From Mallotus nudiflorus (lineage: Eukaryota > Streptophyta > Magnoliopsida > Malpighiales > Euphorbiaceae), in contig CANTUR010000629.1 of the NCBI GenBank assembly GCA_947683625.1, forward strand, positions 1,151,501 through 1,215,500: DNA of 64,000 nt, read 5' to 3'. Below the pieces are notes generated by a model. That model made no database searches and had not been told where the DNA came from. It saw only the letters and a list, made by a program, of their open reading frames with translations. Positions 10,961-22,881 of this stretch are shown here, piece by piece; position 1 is the stretch's first letter, and every line of letters starts with the position of its first letter. The position numbers and the translations under genes were made by a program.

Positions 10961-10996
10961 GACTTAAACCCTACAAATTATAAAATTTTTGTAATG

Positions 10997-11833
10997 AGCG
11001 GCATTCCAAAAAAAATCTCGCTAAAATACATATACAATAAGTGAAAGAGTTACTTATATCAATTATGAAGCATACAAGATGCCTAAAAAAATCAAGCAAT
11101 TCAATATTTCAATACCAGGTACAATTCTTTATCATGATGAAATAGTGATTTACTTGATACTATTTACTTATTTTTAGTTTATTTTTCTTGAGAGGTTTAC
11201 TTGTTTTAGTTAAAGATTATAGGTATTAGTTTAGTATAATACTATAAATTATCAGTTCTTTACCCTAAACTCCTTAATTACTTAGAAAAGAAACGAAAAT
11301 CCCAACCTCGTTCTTTTAATTTAGCTTTTAGGTCCAGCCAAACCTCTACCCATCATTAAATTTTGATTACACATGCAACTGTTGTGAAGGGAATTGAAAA
11401 TTCAATTTGTAATTTTTTTAGTTAATTGGTCTGCAGTCAGAATAATACAATGCTTTTATTAACCCATGTTAGGTTTTTTCTTATTTTAGCAAATCGTGGA
11501 CTTAAACATCACTATATATAATTAGTTATTTAATTAGCAATTGAATTAATCCAATTACTAATCTGCTCTTTTAATGAAAAATCGTGTTATGTTCTTAATT
11601 AGAATTTATTATTTTATGAATCAGAAAACTTTGGAAATGTTCCCATTAGACACATATATCCCCTCTCTCGATCCCTTTCTTAATTTTTTTAAGGGAATAA
11701 CTCTCACAAAGCCTTTTTTTTATTCTAGATATATAATTTTTTATTTGTAGTTTGCACTTGTCAAGTTTTGTGCCGAGCAATATCAGTCATTAGCTTCACA
11801 ATCAGGTAATTATTTATTATATATATATATATA
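10997..11833. other. CACTA 5' non-coding region
   Basis: AT-rich DNA between the subterminal repeats and the inserted non-coding LTR element. No ORF with recognisable homology is seen. It ends in a short (TA)n (about 11816-11832) that appears to be the insertion target of the LTR element. Confidence 0.5.
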
Positions 11834-12293
11834 ACTCTAAATTGATTTCTTACCTGTGGAACACGTATCGATGAGGACAACGTGTAAAGGGGCAGGGTTT
11901 CCCCTATAAACACTCCAAAACTTAAGTCAGTAATAGTGTAAGAGAAAATACAATAAAGCAAATAGGCATAATAGAATAGAGAATTAAGAGTGATTGCATG
12001 GATGATGTGGTGATGGAATGATGAGATGATGTCTTTATGATGTTGTATGATGAGAATGGGAATATAAATGACATGAGATGTATTTATAGGAGAAAATATT
12101 GCTCAAACCTCTTAGGAATGTGATTCCTTAGTCCTGTAGGATTACCTTATTTAGGAGAGAATAAGACTTCTTTTGTTGGGTAATCTTCCTAATTAAAATA
12201 GACTTCCTTATTAAGCTTTCTTCTTATTCAAGGAATCCTCCTCTTTGGGGGAATATAACCCTTATTAGAATAGGATACTGATATGGGATATCA
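11834..12293 (-). repeat. 3' LTR of the LARD-like element
   Basis: It matches 16441-16900 through blocks such as 'aaacactccaaaacttaagt', 'aagagtgattgcatggatga' and 'gacttccttattaag'. The LTR edge on the low-coordinate side is either about 11855 (TG...CA form) or about 11834 (extent of similarity). Confidence 0.85.
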
Positions 12294-12589
12294 AGAGTCC
12301 TCCCTAAAAGTTTGTTCAGATATTTATGTCCGATGTATCAAAGTTTGTAAGATGATGGAAAACGTCATTGTAATCGCCTGGAGAGAGAGATTACTTGAGT
12401 AATTGCATCTGATATGGAAGGGTAAACTGAGGTGGCCAGCCATAGTCATAGGAAAAGATAAAGCTCGATACCAAGTCTTGAAATCATCATTGAAGTGTTA
12501 ACTAGACTTGAGTGTACAAAACTTGTAATAAAAAAGGATATGTAATGGATTAACCCGCCAGTGTGTGGGACGGAACTTATCATCACTGG

Positions 12590-12910
12590 AGTTTTGATGC
12601 TCGGTGCAATAAAAGCATGGCCTAAGTGCTGAACCTCAGTACTATGGAAGCGGCCTGAGGGTGCCAGCTTCAGTTACTGGACTTAGATAATCGGTGCAAG
12701 GATGTGAGGCTTACATGCTCAAAATGTCAGTACTGTAAAAGTGACCTAAGGGTGTCAACTTCAATTACTAGACTTATGCTTGGTGCATTAGAAGTCCGAC
12801 CCAAGTGTCGTAGAGTCTCGGTGCATTAAAAGCGCTGCTCGAGTGTCGAACCTCAGTACTATAGAAGCGACCTTAGGGTGCCAATTTTCAATTACTGGAC
12901 ATTTGATGCT
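12590..12910. repeat. Degenerate tandem repeats inside the LARD-like element
   Basis: At least three units contain 'cggtgcaataaaagc'- or 'cagtactatggaagcg'-like words and end in 'agttactggac' or 'caattactagac'. Related 'gctcggtgctc' words recur at about 14290-14800 and 15350-15380. Confidence 0.7.
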
Positions 12911-15900
12911 GGAGCTTTAGATGCTCAGTGTGGAGGGACAGTTGGCAGTGATGTGCATAGGGTTGATAACTGCTATGTCATTTTAATACCTTTTTTAAAA
13001 TTTGAATTGTGTAACTGTCATGTCTACTTATGTGTCAGAAGAGGAGATGTTTCGCCTGCCATAATGATGACTGCTCAATAGGGTGTCAGATATTATTTAA
13101 TAATTTCTGCATGTTGATGTCGAGTGAAGCGATTAAAATGTTTGATTGCTTAGACCAATTGGTGCTTAAAGTAGTGTCTTCAATAAATAGATTTTCCTTA
13201 TTTGTAGTGATAGATAAAAGAATAATAGCTTTGGGACTGTTTAATCGATCTCCATTTAATGATCAATCCTCATGTAATAAATATATCAAATGTAATTTAT
13301 GTATGTTTATACATAAATAATAATAATGTATTGGATGAACATCTAGGTGTAGATGTGTGATCATGCTAGTGTGTCAAGCTATAGTTATTCTTATAAGAAT
13401 AAATAATTATGAAGTGAAAATAAATAATTAAGAAAAAAGAGAAAACTTATCTCTGATGAACTCTTCTCCCGCCTTTAAGTTTAATGAATATTTATGTTCA
13501 TTATTTGCTTCAATTGTTGCCTGAATGACCTTGTCCTTGAAGATGCAGCCATGACTTTTTCTTTATGTAATATTGAATATCTAATCCTTAATTAGGTGCC
13601 ATGTAAATGTATTGTCAAAGTTTATGTCTAACTCCTTGACATCTTATTCTGCCTTGAATTCATTCCCTGAGAATGCCTTGATATGTCTGAGTGTCCAATT
13701 CTCATATTTGGTTCCAATGTTAGACTTGGATGCAACTGCAATGAGACTTCATCCTATGTTATTTCGGGTTGGCCAAGCTTTGTGAACTTTTATGAGCCTT
13801 CAGCTCTCGTCATTAGGATGTCATTTAGTATGTACAGCTTGTAAGGAGGTCTTTCATATCTCTAACTAATGTGTTTGTTATTATGTGAATCTGTAAAACT
13901 AGATTTTTGATATTGTCAGTTTAAAGAAGTGTCTATATTTTGATAGTGAGGATTTGACTCCCTGATGATTGGCAAACAAACCACTTCTTCTACCTCCTTA
14001 ACACATCAAGTTCTTGTAAGGCTCCCATTTATTTATTGAAGTCCATGTATAGAGCCATGCATTGGCCTTGACTTTGGAATAAAATGTGTCTGGTGATTCT
14101 CTATTTTATTTCTATTTTGATGCTGATATTGCTCCACTTATACTGATGAAGATGGGAATGTCATTTTTACCACTCCAATAATGTTGATAGGTCCAAATTC
14201 ATACGATTTTCCAATAGCCAACTAAGCTTCAAAAGATAAATGAGATCTCAAAGCACTGTCAATTTTCCATCCACTACATGTATCTTAGTGTATTCAGTAT
14301 TCCACTCTCTCGATGAATGCTCAGTGATCAACAAATGCTCCATGCTTTGATGCTCGGTATGCTTCAGCTTTTGGTTGGAATCTGAGGATCAATTTTACTG
14401 AAAGCTTGTTCTAATATGAATATTGCTTCACTGCAGTATGTTATGCTTGGTATCTTTTAAATATTCTGGCTATTTGATTAATTCTCAGGAGAGTTCTTAA
14501 TTATTATTAAGCATGGACATCTAACACTTGGCACTCATAACTTGGGACTGTATGAATGCTTGGTCCTTTTTTTTATGGATAGTTGTTGAGCCTTTGCTTG
14601 GAGTCTAAGTCTAAGTGCTTATGGAGTTGATGCTTAATACTCAAGGCTCAAATCTCCATGTGCTATGGGTGCTTAATGCTTGGACCTAAGAACTCAGTGC
14701 TTGATGGGTGTCTTACGCTTGGTACTCAGAACATAATGCTCGGTGAGCAGAAACCTTCTTAAATGCTCAAGGTTCAGCACTCAGTGTTTGGTAAAATTTG
14801 TCACCTGGTAGCTCTTACGGTAACTGTTGCTTCTTCATCAATGTCAAGTCTGAGCTTTCAAACTTTATTGCTCTGAGCCAAGCCATCCTTAGTTCGAGCC
14901 TTCTCTTGTTCCAAGCTTTAAATTTATTATGGTTTGGGCTTCAAGCTTCACCTGACTTGCTTGACCTTGCTTTGATGCTTGATGCAATTTTCTTTACTGT
15001 TTTTTGAATTCTCAACCTAGAAGTTGTAGTAGAATCCATGCAACCCATTCTTTTATTCTACATTACATATTCTCTATTTAATAATGCTCACTGAAGACAG
15101 ATAACTTTGATTACCCCAAGTGTTCGATTATGTTCAGGCTTTGTTGCTCAATGCCAGGTGCTAGGATTTTGCCACTAGTAGTGGGTATGGCATTAGTGGT
15201 GGCCACTCCTTTATGATTATTTGTAAAAGATGGGCAGCTACTTAAAGACCTGCGTATCTCATCCAGTTATGAATCTTAATGCTAATGAAATAATAGATAG
15301 CTCACTCTTTGGCAGATTTGGTACTTGAAGGTCGAATGTTCTGAAACTTACTGTCCAGTATCCAATGCTCGGTGCTCAACTTAATGTCCAAGATTCAAAC
15401 TCAAACCTTCAACTGTCTCCATACATTAAGGCTTGGTGGTGGACGAATGCTTTTGATCTGAGAGCCATCTTATTGTCGACCTTCCCCCATGATGTATGCA
15501 CTGATCCTCAAGTCCAGTTCATGTTTTAGAAACTAATAACCCACTTATTTTGTATCCAAGCAAAAGCTTTTTGTATGGTCATCAATTCATCACTTCTTTT
15601 CCTACAAACTTTCAGTGCACAGATGTCGCTTTTTTTGGCTTGTACAGAGAGTGCATCCTTGCTTGCCCATCAAATCTTATGCTTGAACATTGCAGCTCAT
15701 TAAAACTGGGACTGCTGTGCTATTAAGTTTGATCTTAAACACTTTAAATTTCTATATTTCCTCTCACTGTACTGCTCACCATTTTGGTTGATGAACTTAT
15801 GTAGGATTAAGAAAGTGTTTGTACGATGAAGTTGCTGAAAGGAATTGCTTTATCTCACACAGTGTTTGTATAATGAAGTTAGGCTTCATGGGCTTAGGCT

Positions 15901-16420
15901 TTTGCAGTCTTCCTTTTTATTCCGAATGCCAAGGATACCAACTGGTCAGTTTATAGAAAGGCCTAATGCAACACTGTTTAGGAATTTTTCTTTATTATTA
16001 TGTGATATAACTGTTGATGCAACATGTCATAAAGACGGTGCAATCTCCATGCACCACTTCTGCTCTAAGGTGGATTATATCAGCTTGAACCTCCAAATTA
16101 TAAAAACTAAACAAAGAGAAAAGATGGGCCCAAAACCACGTATATAATAATTCCATTCCTTAGAATTTGATCATTCATGAGTTAGCCATGATGCAATTGG
16201 ATTATGAGTTAGCGATGTATGGTTATGACTTTTTATCCATAATTAAATACAACTATCACGTTTCCATATTATCGAGGTGCATCAAGTCTTTATTTCTCTA
16301 TTGATTTTTCTGTCATGGAGGCATAGAGCTAGGTTCACAGAAAGTAATAATAATTCAAATTTTGATTCGATTATGCCTAACTTTTTAATCTTTCAAAATA
16401 AGAAGAGTTAGGTTTTCCTA
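12911..16420. other. Interior of the LARD-like element, no recognised gene
   Basis: Small open frames exist (for example 12878-13320 and 15845-16147), but none shows a retrotransposon or host domain and none is supported by context. It may have structural or packaging functions; this is inference. Confidence 0.55.
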
Positions 16421-16440
16421 CAGATGACGCCACTTAATAA

Positions 16441-16890
16441 ATTCGAATTAATTTATTGCTTGTGGAACCTGTATTAACAAGAGAACGAGTAAAGTGATGG
16501 GGTTTTCCCCGTAAACACTCCAAAACTTAAGTTAGTAATAGTGTGAGAAAAAATATAATAAAGAAAATAGGCATAATAGAATAAAGAATTAAGAGTGATT
16601 GCTTGGATGATATGGTGATGGAATGATAGGATGATGTCTTGGTGATGTTATATGATGAGAATGAGAATATGAATGACATGAGATGTATTTAAAGGAGAAG
16701 ATATTACTCAAATCTCTTAGGAATGTGATTTCTTAGTCATGTAGGATTGTCTTGTTTAGGAGAGAAGAAGACTTCTTTTGTAGAGTAATCTTCATAATTG
16801 AAATAGACTTCCTTATTAAGTTTTCTTCTTATTCAAGTAATCATTCTTTTTAGGGGGAATATAACTCTTATTAGAATAGGATACTGATAT

Positions 16891-16900
<10 letters not shown>
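16441..16900 (-). repeat. 5' LTR of the LARD-like element
   Basis: Partner of 11834-12293, roughly 88-90% identical by eye. Its outer edge (16900) is directly followed by an (AT)n tract, as on the other side of the element, suggesting insertion into a microsatellite. Confidence 0.85.

Positions 16901-16975
<75 letters not shown>
16893..16975. repeat. (AT)n microsatellite, about 80 bp
   Basis: Pure AT dinucleotides starting at the outer end of the LARD-like LTR. Open frames of repeated Tyr-Ile here are artefacts. Confidence 0.95.
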
Positions 16976-16977
<2 letters not shown>

Positions 16978-17325
16978 CTTATAATGAGTTGTAGTCAATT
17001 TTTGTGCCCGACAAATTTCTTCTGCCGATGTATCTTTGTCTCTTTTTTTTTTCATCATATGTATTGTTTTAATTTGAACGCGATTTTCTAATAATGATCA
17101 TATATTATAGTATACCACATGAAAAGATATGCATTGTCATGTTGATTAAATATAGATTTAGTATTATATATTCCTAGTATATCGTCTCTTATTTTTTAAT
17201 GAAATAACTACTGATAAATTTTGTTTAGTAAATACCTATTACATTAACATTTAATTTTTATAGTTATTTTTTTTTCTTTTGTACAAAAAGGTAATTAATA
17301 AGCTTTATTAGTTTTATAAGATAAT

Positions 17326-17514
17326 ATGACTCCAGATAAAACTTGGATGGGAATTGATAATACTCATAATTCGACATGTATTCAGGGTGTGGAGGAGTTT
17401 CTTAGTTATGCATTTAGATATTTATCAACTAAAAGTGTAATTCGTTGTCCATGTACGAGGTGTAGAAATGTGAATTATAAAGAAGAATTTGAAGTTAGAT
17501 ATGATGTTATGACC
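17326..17514 (+). pseudogene. CACTA TNP2 transposase, N-terminal exon (Transpos_assoc domain)
   Basis: From an ATG at 17326 the frame reads MTPDKTWMGIDN, then GVEEFLSYAFRYLS and VIRCPCTRCRN. This is the transposase-associated domain at the start of CACTA TNP2 proteins, recognised by 'K-W-M', 'GV..F..fA' and the CPC..C zinc-like motif. The frame is open up to the chromovirus insertion at 17515. The downstream part resumes on the same strand at 33854, where HLLKHGI and WYFHGE are the expected next motif. Confidence 0.85.
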
Positions 17515-17619
17515 TATATTTTTAATTTTTAAATTAAATATGGAATTTAAAGTGTTAAATATTATTTTTATATAATTATTATTAAATGAGTATTTTAGTA
17601 AATTTATTGATTATTAAAA

Positions 17620-17620
<1 letters not shown>

Positions 17621-17651
<31 letters not shown>
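17621..17651. repeat. (TA)n microsatellite
   Basis: A short TA run in the chromovirus 5' LTR. The 3' LTR has a more degenerate version at about 31130-31163. Confidence 0.9.
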
Positions 17652-17653
<2 letters not shown>

Positions 17654-18220
17654 AAAGAGTTTTATTATTATTATTATTATGGAGAAAAAAGGACAAAAAT
17701 GTGGCTTTTTTTCTTCATCTTCTTTCTTCATTTCTTTCTTTCCTTCCTCGGTGCTGTCACGACTCAAATCAGGAGTCATGACCGGCGCTAGAGAATGGGA
17801 ATTCTTTCGAATTCAGAACCCGTAGCAAGCCTTAGAAAATAAAAATCGTGCAATAAATAAATGAAAAGTACGACATAATTAAAAAATTTTTGAATCAATA
17901 AACAAAATAAATACTCCAAATCCTTTCATAAATAAATATATTCATACAATGTTCAAATACAACTCTCTGAGTATTTAATATCAAAATAAAAATAATACTC
18001 TTCTGATACAATAACACTACTACTACAATTTCTAGAATACAAATCGGAGTTCAAAATATACATTTACATAAAATAGCCGGGACGAAAGAACATCAACAAA
18101 GAACTCTACCACTAAGGTTTGATGATATAAGATCTCCTGAAAAAAAAATAATTGAGGGGGGTCAGACCTCACTGAGTGAATTATTATAATATATATACAT
18201 GCAATCTACAACATATCCAG

Positions 18221-18230
18221 TAGGCGTTCT

Positions 18231-18264
<34 letters not shown>
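18221..18264. repeat. (TA)n(CA)n compound microsatellite
   Basis: A TA run passing directly into CA, inside the solo LTR. The same compound type recurs in the LTRs of the minus-strand chromovirus. Confidence 0.9.
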
Positions 18265-20833
18265 TTTCACACAAATGTCAAATTTTGTTTTTATAAATAT
18301 AATAAATGCATAAAACATTTATTTTAATACATGAAGGATCAAATAGAACCCTATTAATCACAACCTCAATCAACCATATTATCACTCTAGCCATATAGAC
18401 TCACTTAATTTCAAATAGATCACTTATTCCATTTTAGACAGTAAACTGGCCCCGAGACACTAAGTCAACCGAACTCCAACAGTCTAACTGTTAGTGTGAT
18501 TGGCCCCGAGACACTTGGTCAACTAAGCTCCAGCAATCACACTCTTAATCACATCACATCTCAATCAAATCAATCAAATTATAATCAATCAAATCATAAT
18601 CACCTCAATTAATTCCTCACTCATACCTAAATCTATCACACTGGTACGTACACAGTTCTAGTGCTGCCCACTAGGAAGCATGTTCTATCGATATCCTTCA
18701 TTTAAAATAAAAACATTCATGCAAGAAAATAAAAAATGCATAATATCATTCAAAATGACAAAATAAACCATATATATACCTAAATAAACTAAGTATATAT
18801 ATATATATATCAAATAAATTCAAATCAATCATAAAATGTACTAAAAATAAACCATTAATATACTTAAAAATAATTTAAATATAAATCAGTAATATAAAAT
18901 GCATTTACTTAGGAATATACCTAAAATATATTAAAAATATACCTAAAGGATACTAATCATATTATAAACTAAATTACTTTTAAAAAACATATAATGAAAA
19001 TGAAAGAAAAATCCTAAGTCATGCATCCTAAATGCAATACACACATATACATAGTATAATAACTCACTAGTGTGCGCTCATCGAGATAGACTCTACAGGC
19101 TTGGTCCGTTAGACCTCAGTCTCGGCACAGCTAGAAAAATAAAATAATATCAACAATTAAAACAAACTTCTAATTCTACGCTTATAGGATTACTATAGAA
19201 AGACTCATCAAAAATTTGAAACTAGACTTGGACCGGTTGTCACGTTTTACGAGAAATCTATCAAAATTTTAGCAGAGTCTCCTCTGTAAAATGGACATCT
19301 CCCTACAAAAGTAGGGCCGATCCTGCATAGAAAAAACACTTCTAAAATTTCAAAGCACAACACCTCGGGTTGGGACTCCAAACTCCACAAATCCCCAACC
19401 GAGGTTCACAATACAAAAACAAACAATATTAAACAGTAAAAAAATAATAAAATCATCAAAACCCTATAAAAACATTTAAAAACCTTTATTTTCCAACTAA
19501 AACATAAACTTCAATTTTAAATAATATTTGACAATAAAATTCATAAATGGGATAAAATCTCCATTTTACAATCAAATTAACATAAATAGCAAATAATATT
19601 TAAAATCACAATTTATCATCACGAAAATAATAAAACACACATTTAGTCTCAAAATATTATATCATATTAATAAAAATTAAATTTTGCAATTATTCAACAT
19701 AACATAATAAAATTCACAATTTAATTATATTATAAAATTAGTTTAAAACCCATTTTATTTTCAAAATAATATATAATATATTATTTGAAAATAATTTTGA
19801 AAAATAGTATTAATTAGTTAAAAATAGTAATTAATTTGTAAAAATCATTTTTATACCTTAAATAAATATAAAATCACTAAAACATAATATTTAACTATAA
19901 TTAACTCAAAATTACACATTTATGCCTATAATATCAAATATCCAATATACTAAATAATTTCCTCGAAAATTATAAAATCATTACAATTATTTAATCAACA
20001 TATATTATACTAATATCAACCAAAGCACACATTTATCCAACAATTCAACAAAAATACCTATTTCACTTAATAATTCAAAATACACATAATTTACATAAAT
20101 TTTCATCAAAAAATTATATAAATTCATAAAAATTATTTATCATCAAATAACATTTTAATATCAACTAAAACACACAATTAAATTTTAAATTCAATCAAAT
20201 TATTCATTTTACTCAATTATTCAATATTTACATAAACTAAAAATATTTATAAAAATTATATAAAATTCCCAAAATTAATTCCTCAACATTATAATAACTA
20301 ACAATATATAACAACAATAATTTACCCAAATTTGAAATTAAAATAATTAATTAACAACAAAAATTTAAATAATTAATAATTAAATATAAAATAGTCAATA
20401 ATTCATCAAAATAATTTAGATCAACTAGTATATTTATAGATCAACCTAAAAACTATCAAAAATCAACCACCTAACAACTAACACTAACAACCACTAACTT
20501 ACAACATACCTAGCAAAGAGATCAAGGGCAGAGGGTGGGCTGCTTCTGCAAGTGCCGGAGCTGCTGCCATGTCCAGTGACAGCAGATGGCGAAGCTGGGA
20601 TTTACGATGGCGGCAGCTAGTGGCTGGTGGTCTCCCGCGAGGAGGAGGATGTTGTTGCTATCACACCCGGCAGCTTCTGCAGCTTCTCCCATGGCAGTGA
20701 TGATGGGAAGAAGAAGATGGTGGTGCTGGTAGAGGCTGAGCAAGAGGAAGAAGAAATTGTACAATAACAGAGGTGGGTACTGTTTGCACGAGGAGGATAG
20801 GAAGAAGGAGGTTGCATTTGATCTTCTTCTTCG

Positions 20834-20835
<2 letters not shown>

Positions 20836-20920
<85 letters not shown>
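20836..20920. repeat. (AT)n microsatellite, about 85 bp
   Basis: A pure AT run directly upstream of the 284-bp tandem duplication. Tyr-Ile repeat frames across it are artefacts. Confidence 0.95.
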
Positions 20921-20924
<4 letters not shown>

Positions 20925-21488
20925 CTTTAAAATAAACAAATTTCCACCACAAATATATTATATACATACATATATATATATATAACCCACAATAATAAAT
21001 AATATACACATAAAACAGTAACCCTAATTATATGTGTGCATATATATTTATAATAACACATACAATAACCAGACAAATAATGTGGTTTAATAAAAATAAT
21101 AATTATTATTATTATAAAAATAAACAACATCATTTTTTTTTTAAAAGATGACATTAATACTTAAGTAATATCTTTAAAAAACATTCCCAAAGTATATATA
21201 TATATTAACTTTAAAATAAACAAATTTCCACCACAAATATATTATATACATACATATATATATATATAACCCACAATAATAAATAATATACACATAAAAC
21301 AGTAACCCTAATTATATGTGTGCATATATATTTATAATAACACATACAATAACCAGACAAATAATGTGGTTTAATAAAAATAATAATTATTATTATTATA
21401 AAAATAAACAACATCATTTTTTTTTTAAAAGATGACATTAATACTTAAGTAATATCTTTAAAAAACATTCTCAAAGTAATAATTATAA
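20921..21488. repeat. Recent tandem duplication, period 284 bp
   Basis: The block starting 'ttaactttaaaataaacaaa' at 20921 repeats at 21205 with almost no differences ('acattcccaaag' versus 'acattctcaaag' is one). The junction is a short (TA)n at 21193-21204, which suggests unequal exchange or slippage between AT runs. It lies inside the solo LTR. Confidence 0.95.
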
Positions 21489-22881
21489 CATAAATAAATT
21501 TTCACAATAATAAGTTTTAAAATAAATATTTACATAGAAAATTATGATTAAACATGAAATAATAAATATTAATCACAACATAATAAAACAATCAATTATA
21601 ATTTTAGATTTTATTAACACCGCGTGTTTCATTATTTAATAAAATAATTTTAAAAGTCTAGATTATAACAGGTGCACACTACCAACAATGCCACCCTCAT
21701 TGCCAAGGCCACCAACCGCCGTCAGACAACTCCCCACATCACTGCCAGCTCCTCCTCCCTTCCTCCTTGCTTCTCCTTTCTCTTCCTTCCCATTTTCTTC
21801 ATTTGCTAGATTGAGGGAAGCTTGTTAGTGTCGACTCTGACCACCCTGGATGTTCTATCAATGTCAATTGAATCCTCTCCTCCGAGGCTTCATCTCCCCC
21901 AAGTTAATTTGACCAGGTAACACCAAGAATGATTTCAATTTTGAGTAATTTCATTTTTAGGTTTTATGTTTAATTTGGGAAATTGAGTTTGAATTTGGTT
22001 AAATTGGACTATGTTGTAGTTATATGAGATGTAATTGAGGTTGAGATCTTACTAAATGTGATTTTTATTTATTTTCTGTATTTTTGGAAATTTTTGGGCG
22101 CTTGCTTACTGTTCACATTACTGTTTGGAGCTCAGGAAGTTTTTATATTTTTAATAAATTCTATTAATTATGTAGAGTAAACTTTGTGAATGAAGTTTTG
22201 TGAAATTCTTTATAGAATTTAAGTTATGAATTTTTAAAGGTTATATTTAAATATATATTTTTGGAAAAATTATTAGAATTTAGTAAATTACATAATTTTA
22301 ATTAAATTATTTTTATTTATTCTGTTTTAGATTATTTTAAGGTATGAAAAATATTTTTATAATTAATTTTCAATTATTGGTTAATTAGTAGTAATTTTGG
22401 GGAAAATAAATGAATAATAAATTTATTTATTATTTTCAAGCTAAATGGGTCTTTTATTATTTTTATGATATAATTGAGTGATTTTAATAGTTATTTATAA
22501 TAAATGTTAATTTGGTTCTGAACATGAAAATTTGATTTCCATTAGCGATATTTTATTTATAAACAAGAATTTTTATTATTTATTTGGAAATAAATTCTTT
22601 TGTATCTTTATTATAAAAAAAATTAAATTTTGGTAGTAAACTAAATTTTTTATAATATATCGGGATTTGAAAATTTTATTGTTTTTATATGTGATATTAT
22701 GTTGGTTCTTGGTTGGACATAAGTGTAGTTCGGAGGGCTAACATGAGATGTGGAGTTGTGGATAATATTGAAGTGCAGTTTTGTGTAGGAGTGACTCTAC
22801 TTTTAATAGAGAGATGTCCGTTTTACAAAAAAAAAAACTCTGTCGAATTTTTAGAAGATTTCTCGTAAAACATGGCATCGG

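Larger units (their letters stand above)
11834..16900 (-). mobile_element. Non-coding LTR retrotransposon (LARD-like), about 5.1 kb
   Basis: Two direct repeats of about 440-460 bp flank about 4.1 kb with no recognisable gag or pol on either strand. Minus-strand orientation is shown by a primer-binding-like site TGGCGTCATCTG (16432-16421) just inside the right LTR and a purine tract AGGGAGGACTCT (12305-12294) just before the left LTR. Both LTRs start TGATATCCCATATCA on the minus strand. Large LTR elements without coding capacity are called LARDs and depend on proteins from autonomous relatives. The interior is less AT-rich than its surroundings and full of 'tgctcggtgc'-like words. Confidence 0.8.
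17755..21670 (-). mobile_element. Solo LTR (3916 bp) of a second chromovirus family, perfect 5-bp TSD
   Basis: Flanked by GGTGC on both sides (17750-17754 and 21671-21675). On the minus strand it begins TGTTATAATCTAGAC and ends GGAGTCATGACT...GAGTCGTGACA. The 3' LTR of the host element lacks the insertion ('cctcggtgaacacc'), which confirms the site. The LTR is organised like those of the other chromoviruses here: a 'gaggggggtcagacctcact' block, and 'ggccccgagacacttggtca' repeated near 18440-18520. It is minus-strand, opposite to its host. No gag-pol is present, as expected after LTR-LTR recombination. Confidence 0.92.

Noticed and set aside
12878..13320. Overlapping open frames in the LARD interior as possible genes
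   Set aside because: No recognisable domain, no coding context, and they lie inside an element with repeated non-coding motifs.
16816..17058. Open frames made of alternating Tyr-Ile or Cys-Val
   Set aside because: They translate (AT)n or (CA)n microsatellites (also at 17582-17825, 20617-20985, 43729-43936 and 56831-57087) and are not genes.
20522..20764. GC-richer open frame in the 17755-21670 solo LTR
   Set aside because: Comparable GC-rich Leu/Ala/Ser-type frames occur at the same place in other chromovirus LTRs (48489-48767, 56596-56886, 31267-31509). They are LTR leader sequence, not conserved proteins.
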